This document shows, piece after piece, positions 14,716 through 23,959 of a stretch of DNA of 64,000 nucleotides. The DNA comes from Ardenticatenaceae bacterium (GTDB taxonomy: Bacteria > Chloroflexota > Anaerolineae > Promineifilales > Promineifilaceae): positions 434,001-498,000 of the forward strand of contig JACKBS010000007.1 in NCBI GenBank assembly GCA_020634435.1, given 5' to 3'. Under the pieces are notes generated by a model. It had not been told where the DNA came from. It did not search any database and saw only the letters and a list, made by a program, of their open reading frames with translations. The position numbers and the translations under genes were made by a program. How positions within the stretch are numbered: the stretch's first letter is position 1; the number at the start of each line of letters is the position of its first letter.

Positions 14716-17325
14716 ATGTCTTCACTTTCAGATAAAATAATAGATTGGTCAAAGTCATTACCCTATTGGGAACAATCTGCCTTACAAAAAATCATTGATG
14801 GCGTTGAGTTTACCCGTCCCGTTTACACTGAACTGCTTGGATACTTACTAGAAGATGCTGGTTTAAAAGAGCCAGCAGGTAAGCGGCCAACACTGAATAT
14901 TTCTCAAAAAATAGAAGCCAGTGTCTTGCAACCCAGTCAAAACCGTTACCTGAAGCGGATGTTTGGAGTGCAAAATGTAAACGCATTAGCAAGCGGGCAA
15001 GAGCTTTCTTTTAGTCCCAATCTAACCGTGATTTATGGAAATAATGGCTCAGGCAAGTCAGGGTATGCGCGAATCATTGGCAATACCGCATTCACTAGGG
15101 GCGATAAGCAAGTCTTGATGGATGTGACTAAGCAATATGATCCCTCTTTGCCCCAAACTGTTTGCTTTGAAATTGAAGATGATAATGGGTCAAAAACTAT
15201 CGAGCATCATCTAGGGCAACAATGTTATGAAATGGATATGTTTCATGTTTTTGACAGTACAAGTGCTCGTGTCCATCTGACAAAACAAAATACTTTGTCA
15301 TTCGTTCCAGCTGGGTTGCAATATCTAACACAATTAGCAGAAGTAACTGATGTGGTGCGCAGCCGATTAAGTCAGGAGGTTGAAAAGCGCCGTCAACAGA
15401 ATCACTTTATTGACCATTTCTCTGAAGATACAGAAGTTAAAACCGTTATATCCAATCTCAATGCACAAACTGACATTGTAGCATTGAGAAAAATGAGCAA
15501 TCTGTCAAATCAAGAAAGTGCCAGACTGGAAACGATTGACAAGGGAATCACCTCATTTCAAACCCAAAATGTATTAGAAGAAATCAAACAAATCGAACTA
15601 AAAATAAGTGACTTACAAAAACTCATAACTAAACTAGAAACGTTAGCAAAAGCACTAGACCAAGAAAAAATTCAATCAATTAACGAGCAGATTTCTGAAT
15701 GGGCTGAACGGAATACGCTTGTTTCAAGCCTAAGTCGAAAAAGCACAAACATAGGTACTGACATTGCTATAGGCACATCCCTCTGGCTTCAATTTGTCGA
15801 ATCGGCTCATCAGCTAGCAACAAACGGCGAAAGGACCGAACAGGCCTACCCACAAAGTGGGGATGTTTGTTTGCTCTGCAATCAACCTTTATCCCCTTCA
15901 GCAATGGATCATATTGAACGATTATGGTCAATTTTAGAAAGTGACGCTCTTACAGGTTTTCAAAATTTGGATTTACAACTTCAAAATATCCAAGCAGAAA
16001 TTGACGAATTGGAGCTGGATTTTTTCAATGACCAGCTTGTTTCTTACAGACATTTGCAAAGATATGATCAAAATGTTCTCGTAAACATTCAGGAAATTAT
16101 TGAAACTTTTGCCTCAATTAGACAAGAAATAATCTTAGGAATAATCAATAAGCAACCAATAGGATCAAAACCTGCTCCAAAGTTTCCGTTAGATAAAGTC
16201 AATCAGCTCATATTTAACTTAGAAAAAGAGGCGATTCAATTAAAAGAAACAGATACTAGATTCCAAGTTGCACGACTCAAGGAAGAGAAAATCCGGCTTC
16301 AACATCGTCAGAAACTGGCTAAACTAATGCCAGATATTGAAAAATACGTAAATAATGAAATTTGGATTGTTCAAGCCGAGAGTTCAAAAACAAAACGTTC
16401 AACGCGCCATATTTCTCAGCAATTCAATGCTCTATTTGATGAATTAGTAACACAGCGTTATATCCAGCTTTTTACTGAAAACCTTGAGCGGCTAAATTTT
16501 CGAGCATCTGTACAAGTTAATACCAGAGGTAGAAAAGGGGAAACATTAAAACAGATCGTTCTGCAAATGGATGAAAGTGTACCAACCGGTCAAGTTCAAA
16601 CAGAAAAAGTGCTAAGCGAAGGGGAACAAAAAGCTGTTGCCCTTGCTGACTTCCTAACAGAAGTGGCTTTGGATGAGGTTTGCTCAGGTATTGTATTAGA
16701 TGATCCTGTTACTTCACTAGATTTTGATTGGAAAGATCTCATCGCACCACTATTAGTCAAGGAAGCCTCACAAAAGCAGGTCGTTATTCTTACCCATGAT
16801 TTGCATTTTCTCTACTGTTTAAAAGAGGCTGCAAGCAATACTCAAGGCATCGATCTAGTTGCTCATTGGATTGAAAAACGTGATGGCATACCAGGTTGGA
16901 TATTTCAAAACAACACACCCTTATCAGAGGGAGACTATAAATCTACGCATAAAGCCCAGACGTACCTAGAGCAAGCAAAACAGGCATCACCTGAATTGCA
17001 ACAAACTTTTTTGCAAGCTGGTTTCGGCGCGCTGCGTACAAATTATGAGGCTTTTGTTATTTTCGATCTATTTGGATCAGTTGTCATGAGATTTGGAGAA
17101 CGGATAAGCATAGACCGCTTGAAGTATGTATATATCAACCCAGACATAAAAGATACTGTCATTCAAAAAGTTGGGTTTTTATCGCGATATATCGAAGGCC
17201 ATCTTCATAGCGATGCTTATATTCTCCAAAAACCAACACCCGATTTACTTAAACAAGAAATTGATGAATTTAATGGGCTCAAAAAACGACACAAAGACTA
17301 TCTTAAGGAAATGGGTACCAAATAA
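14716..17325 (+). CDS. AAA/ABC-type ATPase resembling RloC/PrrC anticodon nucleases
   Basis: This 869-residue SMC/ABC-like ATPase has Walker A YGNNGSGKSGYARI at about residue 105 and long coiled coils. A CLLC zinc-hook-type motif lies at about 384, the ABC signature LSEGEQKAVALADFL at about 632 and Walker B IVLDDPVTSLD at about 656. The C-terminus carries LRTNYE (Arg-x3-Glu, about 772) and a later GHLHSD histidine (about 829). This resembles the Arg-Glu-His triad of the tRNA nucleases PrrC and RloC, though the spacing differs. Location between hsdS and hsdR fits PrrC, which is silenced by its host RM complex. The gene is AT-rich and lacks the ACGGCCGT word common elsewhere, suggesting separate acquisition. 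The nuclease role is a hypothesis. Confidence 0.72.
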   Translation: MSSLSDKIIDWSKSLPYWEQSALQKIIDGVEFTRPVYTELLGYLLEDAGLKEPAGKRPTLNISQKIEASVLQPSQNRYLKRMFGVQNVNALASGQELSFSPNLTVIYGNNGSGKSGYARIIGNTAFTRGDKQVLMDVTKQYDPSLPQTVCFEIEDDNGSKTIEHHLGQQCYEMDMFHVFDSTSARVHLTKQNTLSFVPAGLQYLTQLAEVTDVVRSRLSQEVEKRRQQNHFIDHFSEDTEVKTVISNLNAQTDIVALRKMSNLSNQESARLETIDKGITSFQTQNVLEEIKQIELKISDLQKLITKLETLAKALDQEKIQSINEQISEWAERNTLVSSLSRKSTNIGTDIAIGTSLWLQFVESAHQLATNGERTEQAYPQSGDVCLLCNQPLSPSAMDHIERLWSILESDALTGFQNLDLQLQNIQAEIDELELDFFNDQLVSYRHLQRYDQNVLVNIQEIIETFASIRQEIILGIINKQPIGSKPAPKFPLDKVNQLIFNLEKEAIQLKETDTRFQVARLKEEKIRLQHRQKLAKLMPDIEKYVNNEIWIVQAESSKTKRSTRHISQQFNALFDELVTQRYIQLFTENLERLNFRASVQVNTRGRKGETLKQIVLQMDESVPTGQVQTEKVLSEGEQKAVALADFLTEVALDEVCSGIVLDDPVTSLDFDWKDLIAPLLVKEASQKQVVILTHDLHFLYCLKEAASNTQGIDLVAHWIEKRDGIPGWIFQNNTPLSEGDYKSTHKAQTYLEQAKQASPELQQTFLQAGFGALRTNYEAFVIFDLFGSVVMRFGERISIDRLKYVYINPDIKDTVIQKVGFLSRYIEGHLHSDAYILQKPTPDLLKQEIDEFNGLKKRHKDYLKEMGTK

Positions 17326-17328
17326 CTC

Positions 17329-20300
17329 GTGAGCGTATTACCGAATGAGTATCGAAAAGTAGAACTTCCATTTATCCAGCAATTGCAGGCGATGGGCTGG
17401 ACCTGGCTAAATGATGCCGATGGGGATACTTCCATCCCCTATCTGACCGAACGGGACAGCTTCCGCCAGGTTCTGCTTTTTGACCGCTTGCGTGACGCCC
17501 TTAAACGCATCAACCCAAACGAAGACGGACAACCCTGGTTGGATGATCGCCGTTTAAGCATCGCCATTAGCGAACTAGACCGACCTGGCGCACTTAATTT
17601 GCTGGAAAAAAACGAAAAAGTCTATCAGCTGCTGCGACTTGGCGTTCCCGTGCCCGGTGCTCCAGACCAACACGGCGACCGGGATGTGACCATTCAATAC
17701 ATTGATTACGAACACCCTGAGCGCAACGATTTCCTCATTATCAACCAATTCCGCGTCGATCCCCCTTGGTCCGTTGGTGACAAAGATTTCAGCATTCCCG
17801 ACATTGTGCTCTTTGTCAACGGCATTCCTTTGGTTGTCATTGAATGTAAAGATACCGACGCCACTGACCCCATGCACGAAGGCATTCATCAGCTCCTGCG
17901 CTATTCCAACCAGCATGATATTGAACGGGAAGAAGGAGCCGAGCGTCTTTTCTGGTACAACCAGCTCATGATCGCCACCTTTTGGTACAAAGCCAAAGCG
18001 GGAGCCGTTGGCGCCACACTGGAACATTATCTGGAATGGAAAGAGGCTGTTCCAGTAGCCGCTGGTGCATTCCCCAGCAACGACATTCTGGCCAAAACGC
18101 CCACATCGCAACAAATCCTGGCGGCGGGGATGCTTCACCCTATTCATCTGCTCGACATTGTGCGTAACTTCATCCTGTTCAAAGACAACAGTGGGCAGCG
18201 AATCAAAGTCGTGCCCCGTTACCAGCAGTTCCGTGCCGTTCAGAAAACAATTCACCGTCTGCAAACCGGGCAGACCCGCGAGATGGATGGTGAACATGAT
18301 CGGCGAGGCGGCATCATCTGGCATACCCAAGGCTCAGGCAAGAGTCTGACAATGGTGTTCCTGGTACGCAAGATGCGCACTATGCGCGATTTACGCCGAT
18401 TCAAAATTGTCATCGTCACCGACCGCATTGACCTGGAAGAGCAGCTGCGAGAAACGGCCACCTTAACCGGCGAACCCGTGCGCCCCAATCAATACGACAG
18501 GCGGCCACGTGAATCTGCTACGAATCAATTACAGCGTATCCTGATAGAAGAAGGCTCTGGCATGGTCTTTGCCATGATCCAAAAATACCAGGAGCGGGAA
18601 ACTGACCTTGATTTGTCCGCGATAGAAGCTTTGCCCAGATCACCGGAGTATCAGGCACTACCTCTGGCCGCTGAAATTAAACCAACTTACATCACAGACG
18701 CAGCGCGTGAAAAGGCACTGGCCTTACAAAATGAATCTTCGTTTCCTGTCTTAAACACGGCCACCGAAATATTGGTTTTGGTGGATGAAGCGCATCGTTC
18801 CCATACCACCAATATGCACGCCAACTTGATGCAGGCTTTGCCGAACTGCGTCAAAATCGGTTTTACAGGTACACCCATCCTCATCGGCGCACGGAAGCGC
18901 ACCCATGAAATCTTTGGCCCCTTCATAGACAAATACACCATCAAACAGTCTGAAGAAGACGGCATGACTGTACCCATTCGTTACGAGGGATATACCACAG
19001 ATGCTGAAGTGTACGAAGGGCAAGGACTAGATCAGCTCTTTGAGGACATGTTTAAAGAACGTACCCCGGAAGAGTTGGAAGCGATCAAACAAAAATACGC
19101 GACTGCTGGGAATGTGCTTGAATCCAAGAAAATGGTGCAGGCGAAGGCACGCCATCTTCTTCAACATTATATTCGGGTGGTATTACCCGAAGGGTTCAAG
19201 GCCCAGGTAGTGGCGGTTAGTCGAAAAGCGGCCGTGCGTTATCAGAAATATTTGGAAGAAGCACGGCTAGAACTTTTAACCGAATTGGCATCTTTGGATG
19301 CGGCATTACTCACCCTAGATGAGGCTACTCTGCTGGCCCAAGATGTCCGCACCCAATTCTTGCTCGCGGCTTATCCACACCTGGAGACAATTAAACGATT
19401 ACACTTTGCGACAGTTATTTCCGCAGGGCGGTCAAATGACCCTGAAAAGCAAGACCCACCAGAGTGGCGGCAATGGTCTGACCGAAGCAATATTAATCAT
19501 CATATTGCTGAATTCAAAAAACCGCTGCACCACACTGACAAAGCCAAACAAAGCGGCCTGGCTATTCTTTGTGTCAAGAGCATGCTGCTGACCGGCTTTG
19601 ACGCGCCTGTCGAACAAGCGATGTACCTGGACCGAAGTATGCAGGGGCACGAATTATTGCAGGCGATTGCTCGCGTCAACCGGACGGCACCCAATAAAGA
19701 GCAAGGCATCGTCGTAGATTATTATGGCGTGAGTCGCCATCTCAAAGAAGCCTTAAACGTCTACACCGATGAGGATGTTGAAGGAGCCCTCACCAGCATC
19801 AAGGATGAACTACCGAAGCTTGCAGCCCGGCATCAACGGGTGCTCGACCTCTTTGCAGCACATGGTATTGACGATATTTATTCAGGGATGGATGATTGTG
19901 TCTTTTTGTTAGAAAATGCCCGCATCCGAGCTGAGTTCACCGTCAAATTGAAGCAGTTCTTGACTACTTTGAACAATGTTCTGCCCCGGCCTGAGGCGCT
20001 GCCCTATTGGCCAGATGCAAAAATGTTAGGCATCATTGCCAAAAGCGCAGCCAATTTGTATCGAGATGATCAGATTAATATTGCTGGCGTGGGCAATAAA
20101 GTCAGCAAATTAATTGATGATCACTTGAGAGCCAACGGCATTGACCCAACTATCCCCCCCATCTCTATAACCGATGCTGAATTTGAAACGGCCGTTCACG
20201 GTCGCCGTTCAGACAGAGCCCAGGCATTAGAAATGCAGCATGCACTCCGGTATCATATCAGTCAGGTTTATCGAGAAGACCCGGTCTATTATAAAAAACT

Positions 20301-20724
20301 GAGCGAGCGGCTGGAAGCTATTCTTCAACACTTTGTTGATAACTGGCAGGCACAAATAGAGGCATTAGAAGATTTGATACGTGAATCCCGTCAGGCAGAA
20401 TCACAAGAAGACAGCGTCTTCGATAAACGCACACCAGCAGCCTTCTTCCGGCTTTTAGCCGAGGAAGCCCAGCAAGACGGCGATTTGACATCCGATGATT
20501 TAGACCGGCTGGTAAATGTGACCTTCGCCATGGTAGAACATATTCGACAGGACATTCAAAAAGTTGATTTTTGGCGAAATCCAGTGGCACAGGAAAATCT
20601 GCGATCATGGATACTACAATTTCTGGATAATGAAGAAATCATCGCCAATTTTGATCGGGTGGATGCAATTGCCGGTCAAATCGTAGATATTGCCCGTGCA
20701 AATCACATGCGTTTAACCTCATGA
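17329..20724 (+). CDS. hsdR: Type I restriction endonuclease subunit
   Basis: HsdR (1131 residues) translocates and cleaves DNA when the HsdMS complex meets unmethylated sites. The nuclease motif is visible as DIVLFVNGIPLVVIECKD at about residue 163 (the D...E-x-K pattern). Helicase motifs follow: Walker A TQGSGKS at about 334, DEAH as VDEAHRSH at about 484, and GFTGTP at about 514. The start is GTG at 17329, only 3 bp after the RloC-like gene. The stop overlaps the metalloprotease start by 4 bp (ATGA), so the two are translationally coupled. Confidence 0.95.
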   Translation: MSVLPNEYRKVELPFIQQLQAMGWTWLNDADGDTSIPYLTERDSFRQVLLFDRLRDALKRINPNEDGQPWLDDRRLSIAISELDRPGALNLLEKNEKVYQLLRLGVPVPGAPDQHGDRDVTIQYIDYEHPERNDFLIINQFRVDPPWSVGDKDFSIPDIVLFVNGIPLVVIECKDTDATDPMHEGIHQLLRYSNQHDIEREEGAERLFWYNQLMIATFWYKAKAGAVGATLEHYLEWKEAVPVAAGAFPSNDILAKTPTSQQILAAGMLHPIHLLDIVRNFILFKDNSGQRIKVVPRYQQFRAVQKTIHRLQTGQTREMDGEHDRRGGIIWHTQGSGKSLTMVFLVRKMRTMRDLRRFKIVIVTDRIDLEEQLRETATLTGEPVRPNQYDRRPRESATNQLQRILIEEGSGMVFAMIQKYQERETDLDLSAIEALPRSPEYQALPLAAEIKPTYITDAAREKALALQNESSFPVLNTATEILVLVDEAHRSHTTNMHANLMQALPNCVKIGFTGTPILIGARKRTHEIFGPFIDKYTIKQSEEDGMTVPIRYEGYTTDAEVYEGQGLDQLFEDMFKERTPEELEAIKQKYATAGNVLESKKMVQAKARHLLQHYIRVVLPEGFKAQVVAVSRKAAVRYQKYLEEARLELLTELASLDAALLTLDEATLLAQDVRTQFLLAAYPHLETIKRLHFATVISAGRSNDPEKQDPPEWRQWSDRSNINHHIAEFKKPLHHTDKAKQSGLAILCVKSMLLTGFDAPVEQAMYLDRSMQGHELLQAIARVNRTAPNKEQGIVVDYYGVSRHLKEALNVYTDEDVEGALTSIKDELPKLAARHQRVLDLFAAHGIDDIYSGMDDCVFLLENARIRAEFTVKLKQFLTTLNNVLPRPEALPYWPDAKMLGIIAKSAANLYRDDQINIAGVGNKVSKLIDDHLRANGIDPTIPPISITDAEFETAVHGRRSDRAQALEMQHALRYHISQVYREDPVYYKKLSERLEAILQHFVDNWQAQIEALEDLIRESRQAESQEDSVFDKRTPAAFFRLLAEEAQQDGDLTSDDLDRLVNVTFAMVEHIRQDIQKVDFWRNPVAQENLRSWILQFLDNEEIIANFDRVDAIAGQIVDIARANHMRLTS

Positions 20725-21422
20725 TGTCCCAAACAATTCTAATAGACGACCTCACCATTTTGATTCAATACAGTGATGAACGAAAATCATTGGGATTAAC
20801 ACTGGAGCGAGATGGTTCTTTGGTAGTTGCTGCGCCGACGGGTAGCTCGCTGGCACGCATTGAACAATTTGCCCGCCAGAAGCAGTTTTGGATTTACACC
20901 AAACTGGCTGAAAAAGAAATGCTCGGTGGTCCAGAACCACGGGTGCGTGAGTTCGTTAATGGAGAGGGTTTTTTCTATCTAGGGCGTAATTATCAGTTGC
21001 GCATTGTGGCTGCCCACACTCAACCAATGCCGCTTCGATTGTGGCACGGCCGTTTTCGTTTACAAGAAGATGCTGTTGAACAAGCAGAAACGCATTTCAT
21101 TGAATGGTATATTACGCACGGACAATCCTGGATAGCGTCACGCGTGGATGTGTATGCCAAGCGAGTTGGCGTGCAGCCAATGGCGGTAGAGGTGATGGAT
21201 TTAGGGTATCGATGGGGTTCTTGCAGCCCTAGCGGAAAATTGAACTTCCATTGGCGTACGGTTTGTTTGCCATCTCGGATGATCGAATATGTTGTCGTCC
21301 ATGAACTTGTCCACTTGTTTGAACCTAATCACGGTGAAAATTTCTGGGAGCGCGTGCGTTGGGCAATGCCAGATTATGAAGAGAGAGGGAGATGGTTGGC
21401 ACAAGAAGGAGCCAACTATTAG
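20721..21422 (+). CDS. YgjP-like zinc metallopeptidase (DUF45)
   Basis: This 233-residue protein of the YgjP/SprT-like group has the zinc motif HELVH at about residue 193, followed by NHGENFW with the third ligand. The upstream segment YRWGSCSPSGKLNFHW is highly typical of DUF45. Such genes are very often coupled to type I hsdR genes, as here through an ATGA overlap, but their role in restriction is not settled; regulated proteolysis of the complex is one idea. It is the last gene of the hsd transcription unit. Confidence 0.93.
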   Translation: MMSQTILIDDLTILIQYSDERKSLGLTLERDGSLVVAAPTGSSLARIEQFARQKQFWIYTKLAEKEMLGGPEPRVREFVNGEGFFYLGRNYQLRIVAAHTQPMPLRLWHGRFRLQEDAVEQAETHFIEWYITHGQSWIASRVDVYAKRVGVQPMAVEVMDLGYRWGSCSPSGKLNFHWRTVCLPSRMIEYVVVHELVHLFEPNHGENFWERVRWAMPDYEERGRWLAQEGANY

Positions 21423-21447
21423 AAAATTTCTGGATTATATGAAATGA

Positions 21448-21477
21448 TTGACAAACGTATACGCTAGCGCATATAAT
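21448..21477 (+). promoter_or_regulatory. Strong sigma-70 promoter with CGCTAGCG operator
   Basis: -35 TTGACA (21448-21453), an 18-bp spacer and -10 TATAAT (21472-21477) are all consensus. The spacer holds the same CGCTAGCG palindrome (21462-21469) seen in both recombinase promoters. The only unit downstream is a transcript of about 145 nt that ends at the terminator at 21630. Confidence 0.85.
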
Positions 21478-21561
21478 TCAAACATATTACCGATCTTTCA
21501 TAGGGTATAGTATCCGAAACGGCCGTCCCCTTTGTGTACACGTGTACGAGGAGCAACTGTC

Positions 21562-21585
21562 ATGAGTGGTGGATCAGGTACATAG
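21562..21585 (+). CDS. Seven-codon mini-ORF (MSGGSGT)
   Basis: ATG at 21562 follows GAGGAG by 8 bases, an optimal Shine-Dalgarno arrangement, and encodes only MSGGSGT before TAG. It lies in the short operator-controlled transcript. A tiny leader peptide or a ribosome-occupancy sensor is possible. Alone the frame would not be significant; the perfect ribosome site and the bounded transcript make it worth listing. Confidence 0.4.
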   Translation: MSGGSGT

Positions 21586-21595
21586 CAGCACAAAA

Positions 21596-21630
21596 GCGAC
21601 AGTCACCGCGGACCTGTCGCTTTTTATTTT
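21596..21630 (+). terminator. Intrinsic terminator of the orphan transcript
   Basis: Stem gcgacag (21596-21602) pairs with ctgtcgc (21614-21620), with extra gtc/gac pairing inside the loop, followed by tttttatttt. The preceding A-run makes it potentially bidirectional, also serving the convergent gene that ends at 21635. Confidence 0.85.
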
Positions 21631-21634
21631 ATGG

Positions 21635-22303
21635 TCACCATTCCCAATGAATCTGGTAGCGCTCATTAAGCTGCGGTTTGTCTAACTGCCAGGTCACCTG
21701 CAATCGTTCATCCGGCAGCATCACCCTGGCATCATCCCCAAGCCGGTGCTGCCTGCGATGTAGCATTTCCTCTACCCATATCCGTTTCGGCAATCGTGAT
21801 TTAGGAAACACAACCGTTACTTGCATCATCTGCGTGCGGTGCCGCACTTCCGTTTCCCACAGTTCATGTTCACGGCCAAAGCCCTGCCGAATTCCCCACG
21901 CCATGCGAAACTCATCTTCATCGCCGCGCTTCTTCACGCTGCGCAGGGAAATCAGCAGGAACGTTTTCTGTCCAGGTCGATACTGGTCAACTACCTTGCC
22001 GGGGGTACATTTGTAATCAAGCAATATGTCGCCATCGCCCCAGGCGTGGTCTTGGTATGCCAGAATGTTGTTTTGCAGGTAGCGCACTTTTTCGCGTTTG
22101 CTGAAGTGGGCGAAACGGCCGTTTCTATCCTTCAACTCCAGTTGGGACTCATATTCCAGCACTTCATAAATGCCTTCATCCGCCAGCCCCCGCCATAACT
22201 TCTTGGCCAGCTTCCACGTTTCAGCGGCAATCTCCAGCCAGGGCAGCTGGGCCAGGTTGTTAAGAACGTCATTGGTTGGTAGGTTTGGGGTAGTGCTTGC
22301 CAT
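21635..22303 (-). CDS. Hypothetical protein, 222 residues
   Basis: The family is not recognised. The protein is rich in charged and aromatic residues, with no membrane segment or obvious catalytic motif; the middle (about 95-165) looks like beta structure with many Arg/Lys. Its ATG lies one base after the stop of the upstream gene (TAGTATG), so it is translationally coupled as the third gene of a three-gene minus-strand unit (22975 to 21635). It is probably an accessory gene of the element. Confidence 0.75.
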   Translation of the reverse strand: MASTTPNLPTNDVLNNLAQLPWLEIAAETWKLAKKLWRGLADEGIYEVLEYESQLELKDRNGRFAHFSKREKVRYLQNNILAYQDHAWGDGDILLDYKCTPGKVVDQYRPGQKTFLLISLRSVKKRGDEDEFRMAWGIRQGFGREHELWETEVRHRTQMMQVTVVFPKSRLPKRIWVEEMLHRRQHRLGDDARVMLPDERLQVTWQLDKPQLNERYQIHWEW

Positions 22304-22304
22304 A

Positions 22305-22655
22305 CTAAATTTGAAAAGGAAAATCCTCCGCTACTTGGTGATTGGCCTCAGCCAGCATTTGTATCAGTGGAATTAGTCCTGCTGTGTATTCAGCGAGGTA
22401 GACAAACACGCCTTCCAAAGCAACGCCATTTTGTTGCAGTGCATCTTGGTTGGCGACAGTGCTTTCACAAAGCAAGGCAACCTTACCCAGCAATCCCGCC
22501 ATCTGCTCCCGACAGAGGGGTGGCAGTTTCTCCACACCAGGGACATCTAATTTTAGGCGAATATCTAGGCCTTCATCGGGCAATGTCCACTCGATCAGCG
22601 CCGGGTTGATATGTTGTTTTTCGTCATGGTGCAAATCTTGTTCGTGGCTGCTCAT
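22305..22655 (-). CDS. Hypothetical protein, 116 residues
   Basis: The family is not recognised. It is acidic, with a central helical part (LCREQMAGLLGKVALLCES) and a second helix (LAEYTAGLIPLIQMLAEA). It starts in a 4-bp ATGA overlap with the preceding gene, with GAGG as ribosome site, and is followed one base later by the 222-residue gene. Second gene of the unit. Confidence 0.75.
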   Translation of the reverse strand: MSSHEQDLHHDEKQHINPALIEWTLPDEGLDIRLKLDVPGVEKLPPLCREQMAGLLGKVALLCESTVANQDALQQNGVALEGVFVYLAEYTAGLIPLIQMLAEANHQVAEDFPFQI

Positions 22656-22975
22656 TCTGCCTCTTGGGGTTCACTGGCTGCCTGGTTGGCAGCCCAGGGC
22701 ATCGGGTAGGTGTTTTCTTCAATTTCGCGCTGTAACTGCCGCTCTATTTCTTCCTGGCTGCGGGCATCCTGTATTGCCAGTTCAATCCGGGTCTTGGGTG
22801 AGATAGGGAGTCGGGGACGGCCGTTGGCCCCAAAGACAGCCAGCTGCCGCTGGGAAAACATCTCGACCTGGCGCGGCGCTTCGGCCGCTTTGGCTTTTTT
22901 CTTCTGCTTGGCCGTACGGGTGTCTATCAGCTCATTGCTAAACAGCGTCGATTGCAAGGGTACTTCTTTGGACAT
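22652..22975 (-). CDS. Hypothetical protein, 107 residues
   Basis: The family is not recognised. The N-terminal half is Lys/Ala-rich (TAKQKKKAKAAEAPRQ) and the C-terminal half Glu/Gln-rich and helical (RSQEEIERQLQREIEE). Three in-frame starts exist (23017, 22984, 22975); the last gives a simple MSKEVPLQ start, but the choice is uncertain. It is the first gene of the unit, with a 4-bp overlap to the next. Confidence 0.65.
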   Translation of the reverse strand: MSKEVPLQSTLFSNELIDTRTAKQKKKAKAAEAPRQVEMFSQRQLAVFGANGRPRLPISPKTRIELAIQDARSQEEIERQLQREIEENTYPMPWAANQAASEPQEAE

Positions 22976-23067
22976 TGAGCTCATCGTAGCATATGGATCC
23001 CACCCCGTCAGCCACAATAAAAACCGGAGCCTCCCCAGGCTCCGGTTCTGAATTTTGGGCTGATAGC

Positions 23068-23388
23068 TTATAAGCTTTCTCTATTGTCTTCGTAATAAGC
23101 CTGCAATTCTTGTAATGTACGCGGCTTGAAATACAAATCTCTTTCAATGGGCAAGCCCAACGGGCCGCGCACACTTTTCAACTCCGTCAGGCTGAAATAG
23201 CCCAGTTCCGCCTCAAGGCCAATGACCAGGCCGAAGAAAACATCTTCGCCGTCAAACTCTGAGGCATACCACGTCCAATTACTGTCTGGGGTAAAATATT
23301 TGACGATGGCCTGAGCTTGCAGACCTAGCTCTTCATTGGCGTACAGTTCTGGTAATGCGTCCCGAATTTCTTTGGGTAACAACTCCAC
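23068..23388 (-). CDS. DUF2958 protein
   Basis: This 106-residue protein has the DUF2958 pattern: LPELYANEEL, then TWYASEFDGEDVFFGLV, LGYFSLTEL and an IERDLYFKP ending. DUF2958 proteins are common on plasmids and conjugative elements and have no established biochemical role. The start is GTG at 23388 behind a GGGGAGGTG ribosome site; the overlapping ATG is out of frame. Confidence 0.85.
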   Translation of the reverse strand: MELLPKEIRDALPELYANEELGLQAQAIVKYFTPDSNWTWYASEFDGEDVFFGLVIGLEAELGYFSLTELKSVRGPLGLPIERDLYFKPRTLQELQAYYEDNRESL

Positions 23389-23428
23389 ATGGCGTCACCT
23401 CCCCTCTGTTCTGCCTGATTAATAACCG

Positions 23429-23848
23429 CTACTGAATTCGCATTGTATAGCTGCGATAGCCAAAGCTCAACGTAATGTCACCATCTGGCCGTCGCCATGC
23501 ATGGCCATACCCGCGAAACTCGTCCCGACGAAAATAGAGATAGTTTTCTTGGCGCTGGCCGTAGTCGTCCTCTATTCTGGCGGGCAGCCAGCCCGTTTTC
23601 TGAAAATTATAAGCAGCGTCAAAGGCGTAATCGTCGGTATAGACGCCGTTACATTTGGCGATAACTTTGCCTTCAAGAATTCGGCGCAGTAGCCAGGCCC
23701 GATTGACCGTGTTGGTATCCTTGCGCCGCTTCACCTGTCCCAGGCACCGCTTGCAGTTGGCTTGATAGCGCTCCCCATCTTCAAGCAGCACCCAGCGTCC
23801 CCGCGCACCGCATTTGGGTCGATTGTTTACTTTTTTGTGTATTGTCAT
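23429..23848 (-). CDS. Hypothetical protein with possible zinc knuckle
   Basis: This is a 139-residue protein. Cysteines at KCGARGRW and ANCKRCLGQ, near residues 13-36, could bind zinc, and the rest is aromatic and Arg-rich. The ATG is preceded by AAGGGAG. It lies in a run of small minus-strand accessory genes beside the DUF2958 gene. Function unknown. Confidence 0.7.
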   Translation of the reverse strand: MTIHKKVNNRPKCGARGRWVLLEDGERYQANCKRCLGQVKRRKDTNTVNRAWLLRRILEGKVIAKCNGVYTDDYAFDAAYNFQKTGWLPARIEDDYGQRQENYLYFRRDEFRGYGHAWRRPDGDITLSFGYRSYTMRIQ

Positions 23849-23959
23849 TTGGCTCCCTTCATCGGGTAATTAATAGTTGCGTTCTGACCGCGAACGCTCA
23901 TTGAGGCTCGCGCCCTTTCTTAACTTGGCTTGTTGAGGTGCGTGTTGAAATCAGCAAAA

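Larger units (their letters stand above)
21484..21630 (+). ncRNA. Short orphan transcript under the element operator
   Basis: The transcript is predicted from the consensus promoter at 21448-21477 and an intrinsic terminator ending near 21630. It contains a perfect 12-bp palindrome gtacacgtgtac (21536-21547) touching a GAGGAG ribosome-binding site and a 7-codon reading frame. It could be a regulatory RNA, an mRNA for a micropeptide, or the antisense control of another transcript. No counterpart of its sequence was found elsewhere in the window by eye. Confidence 0.6.
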
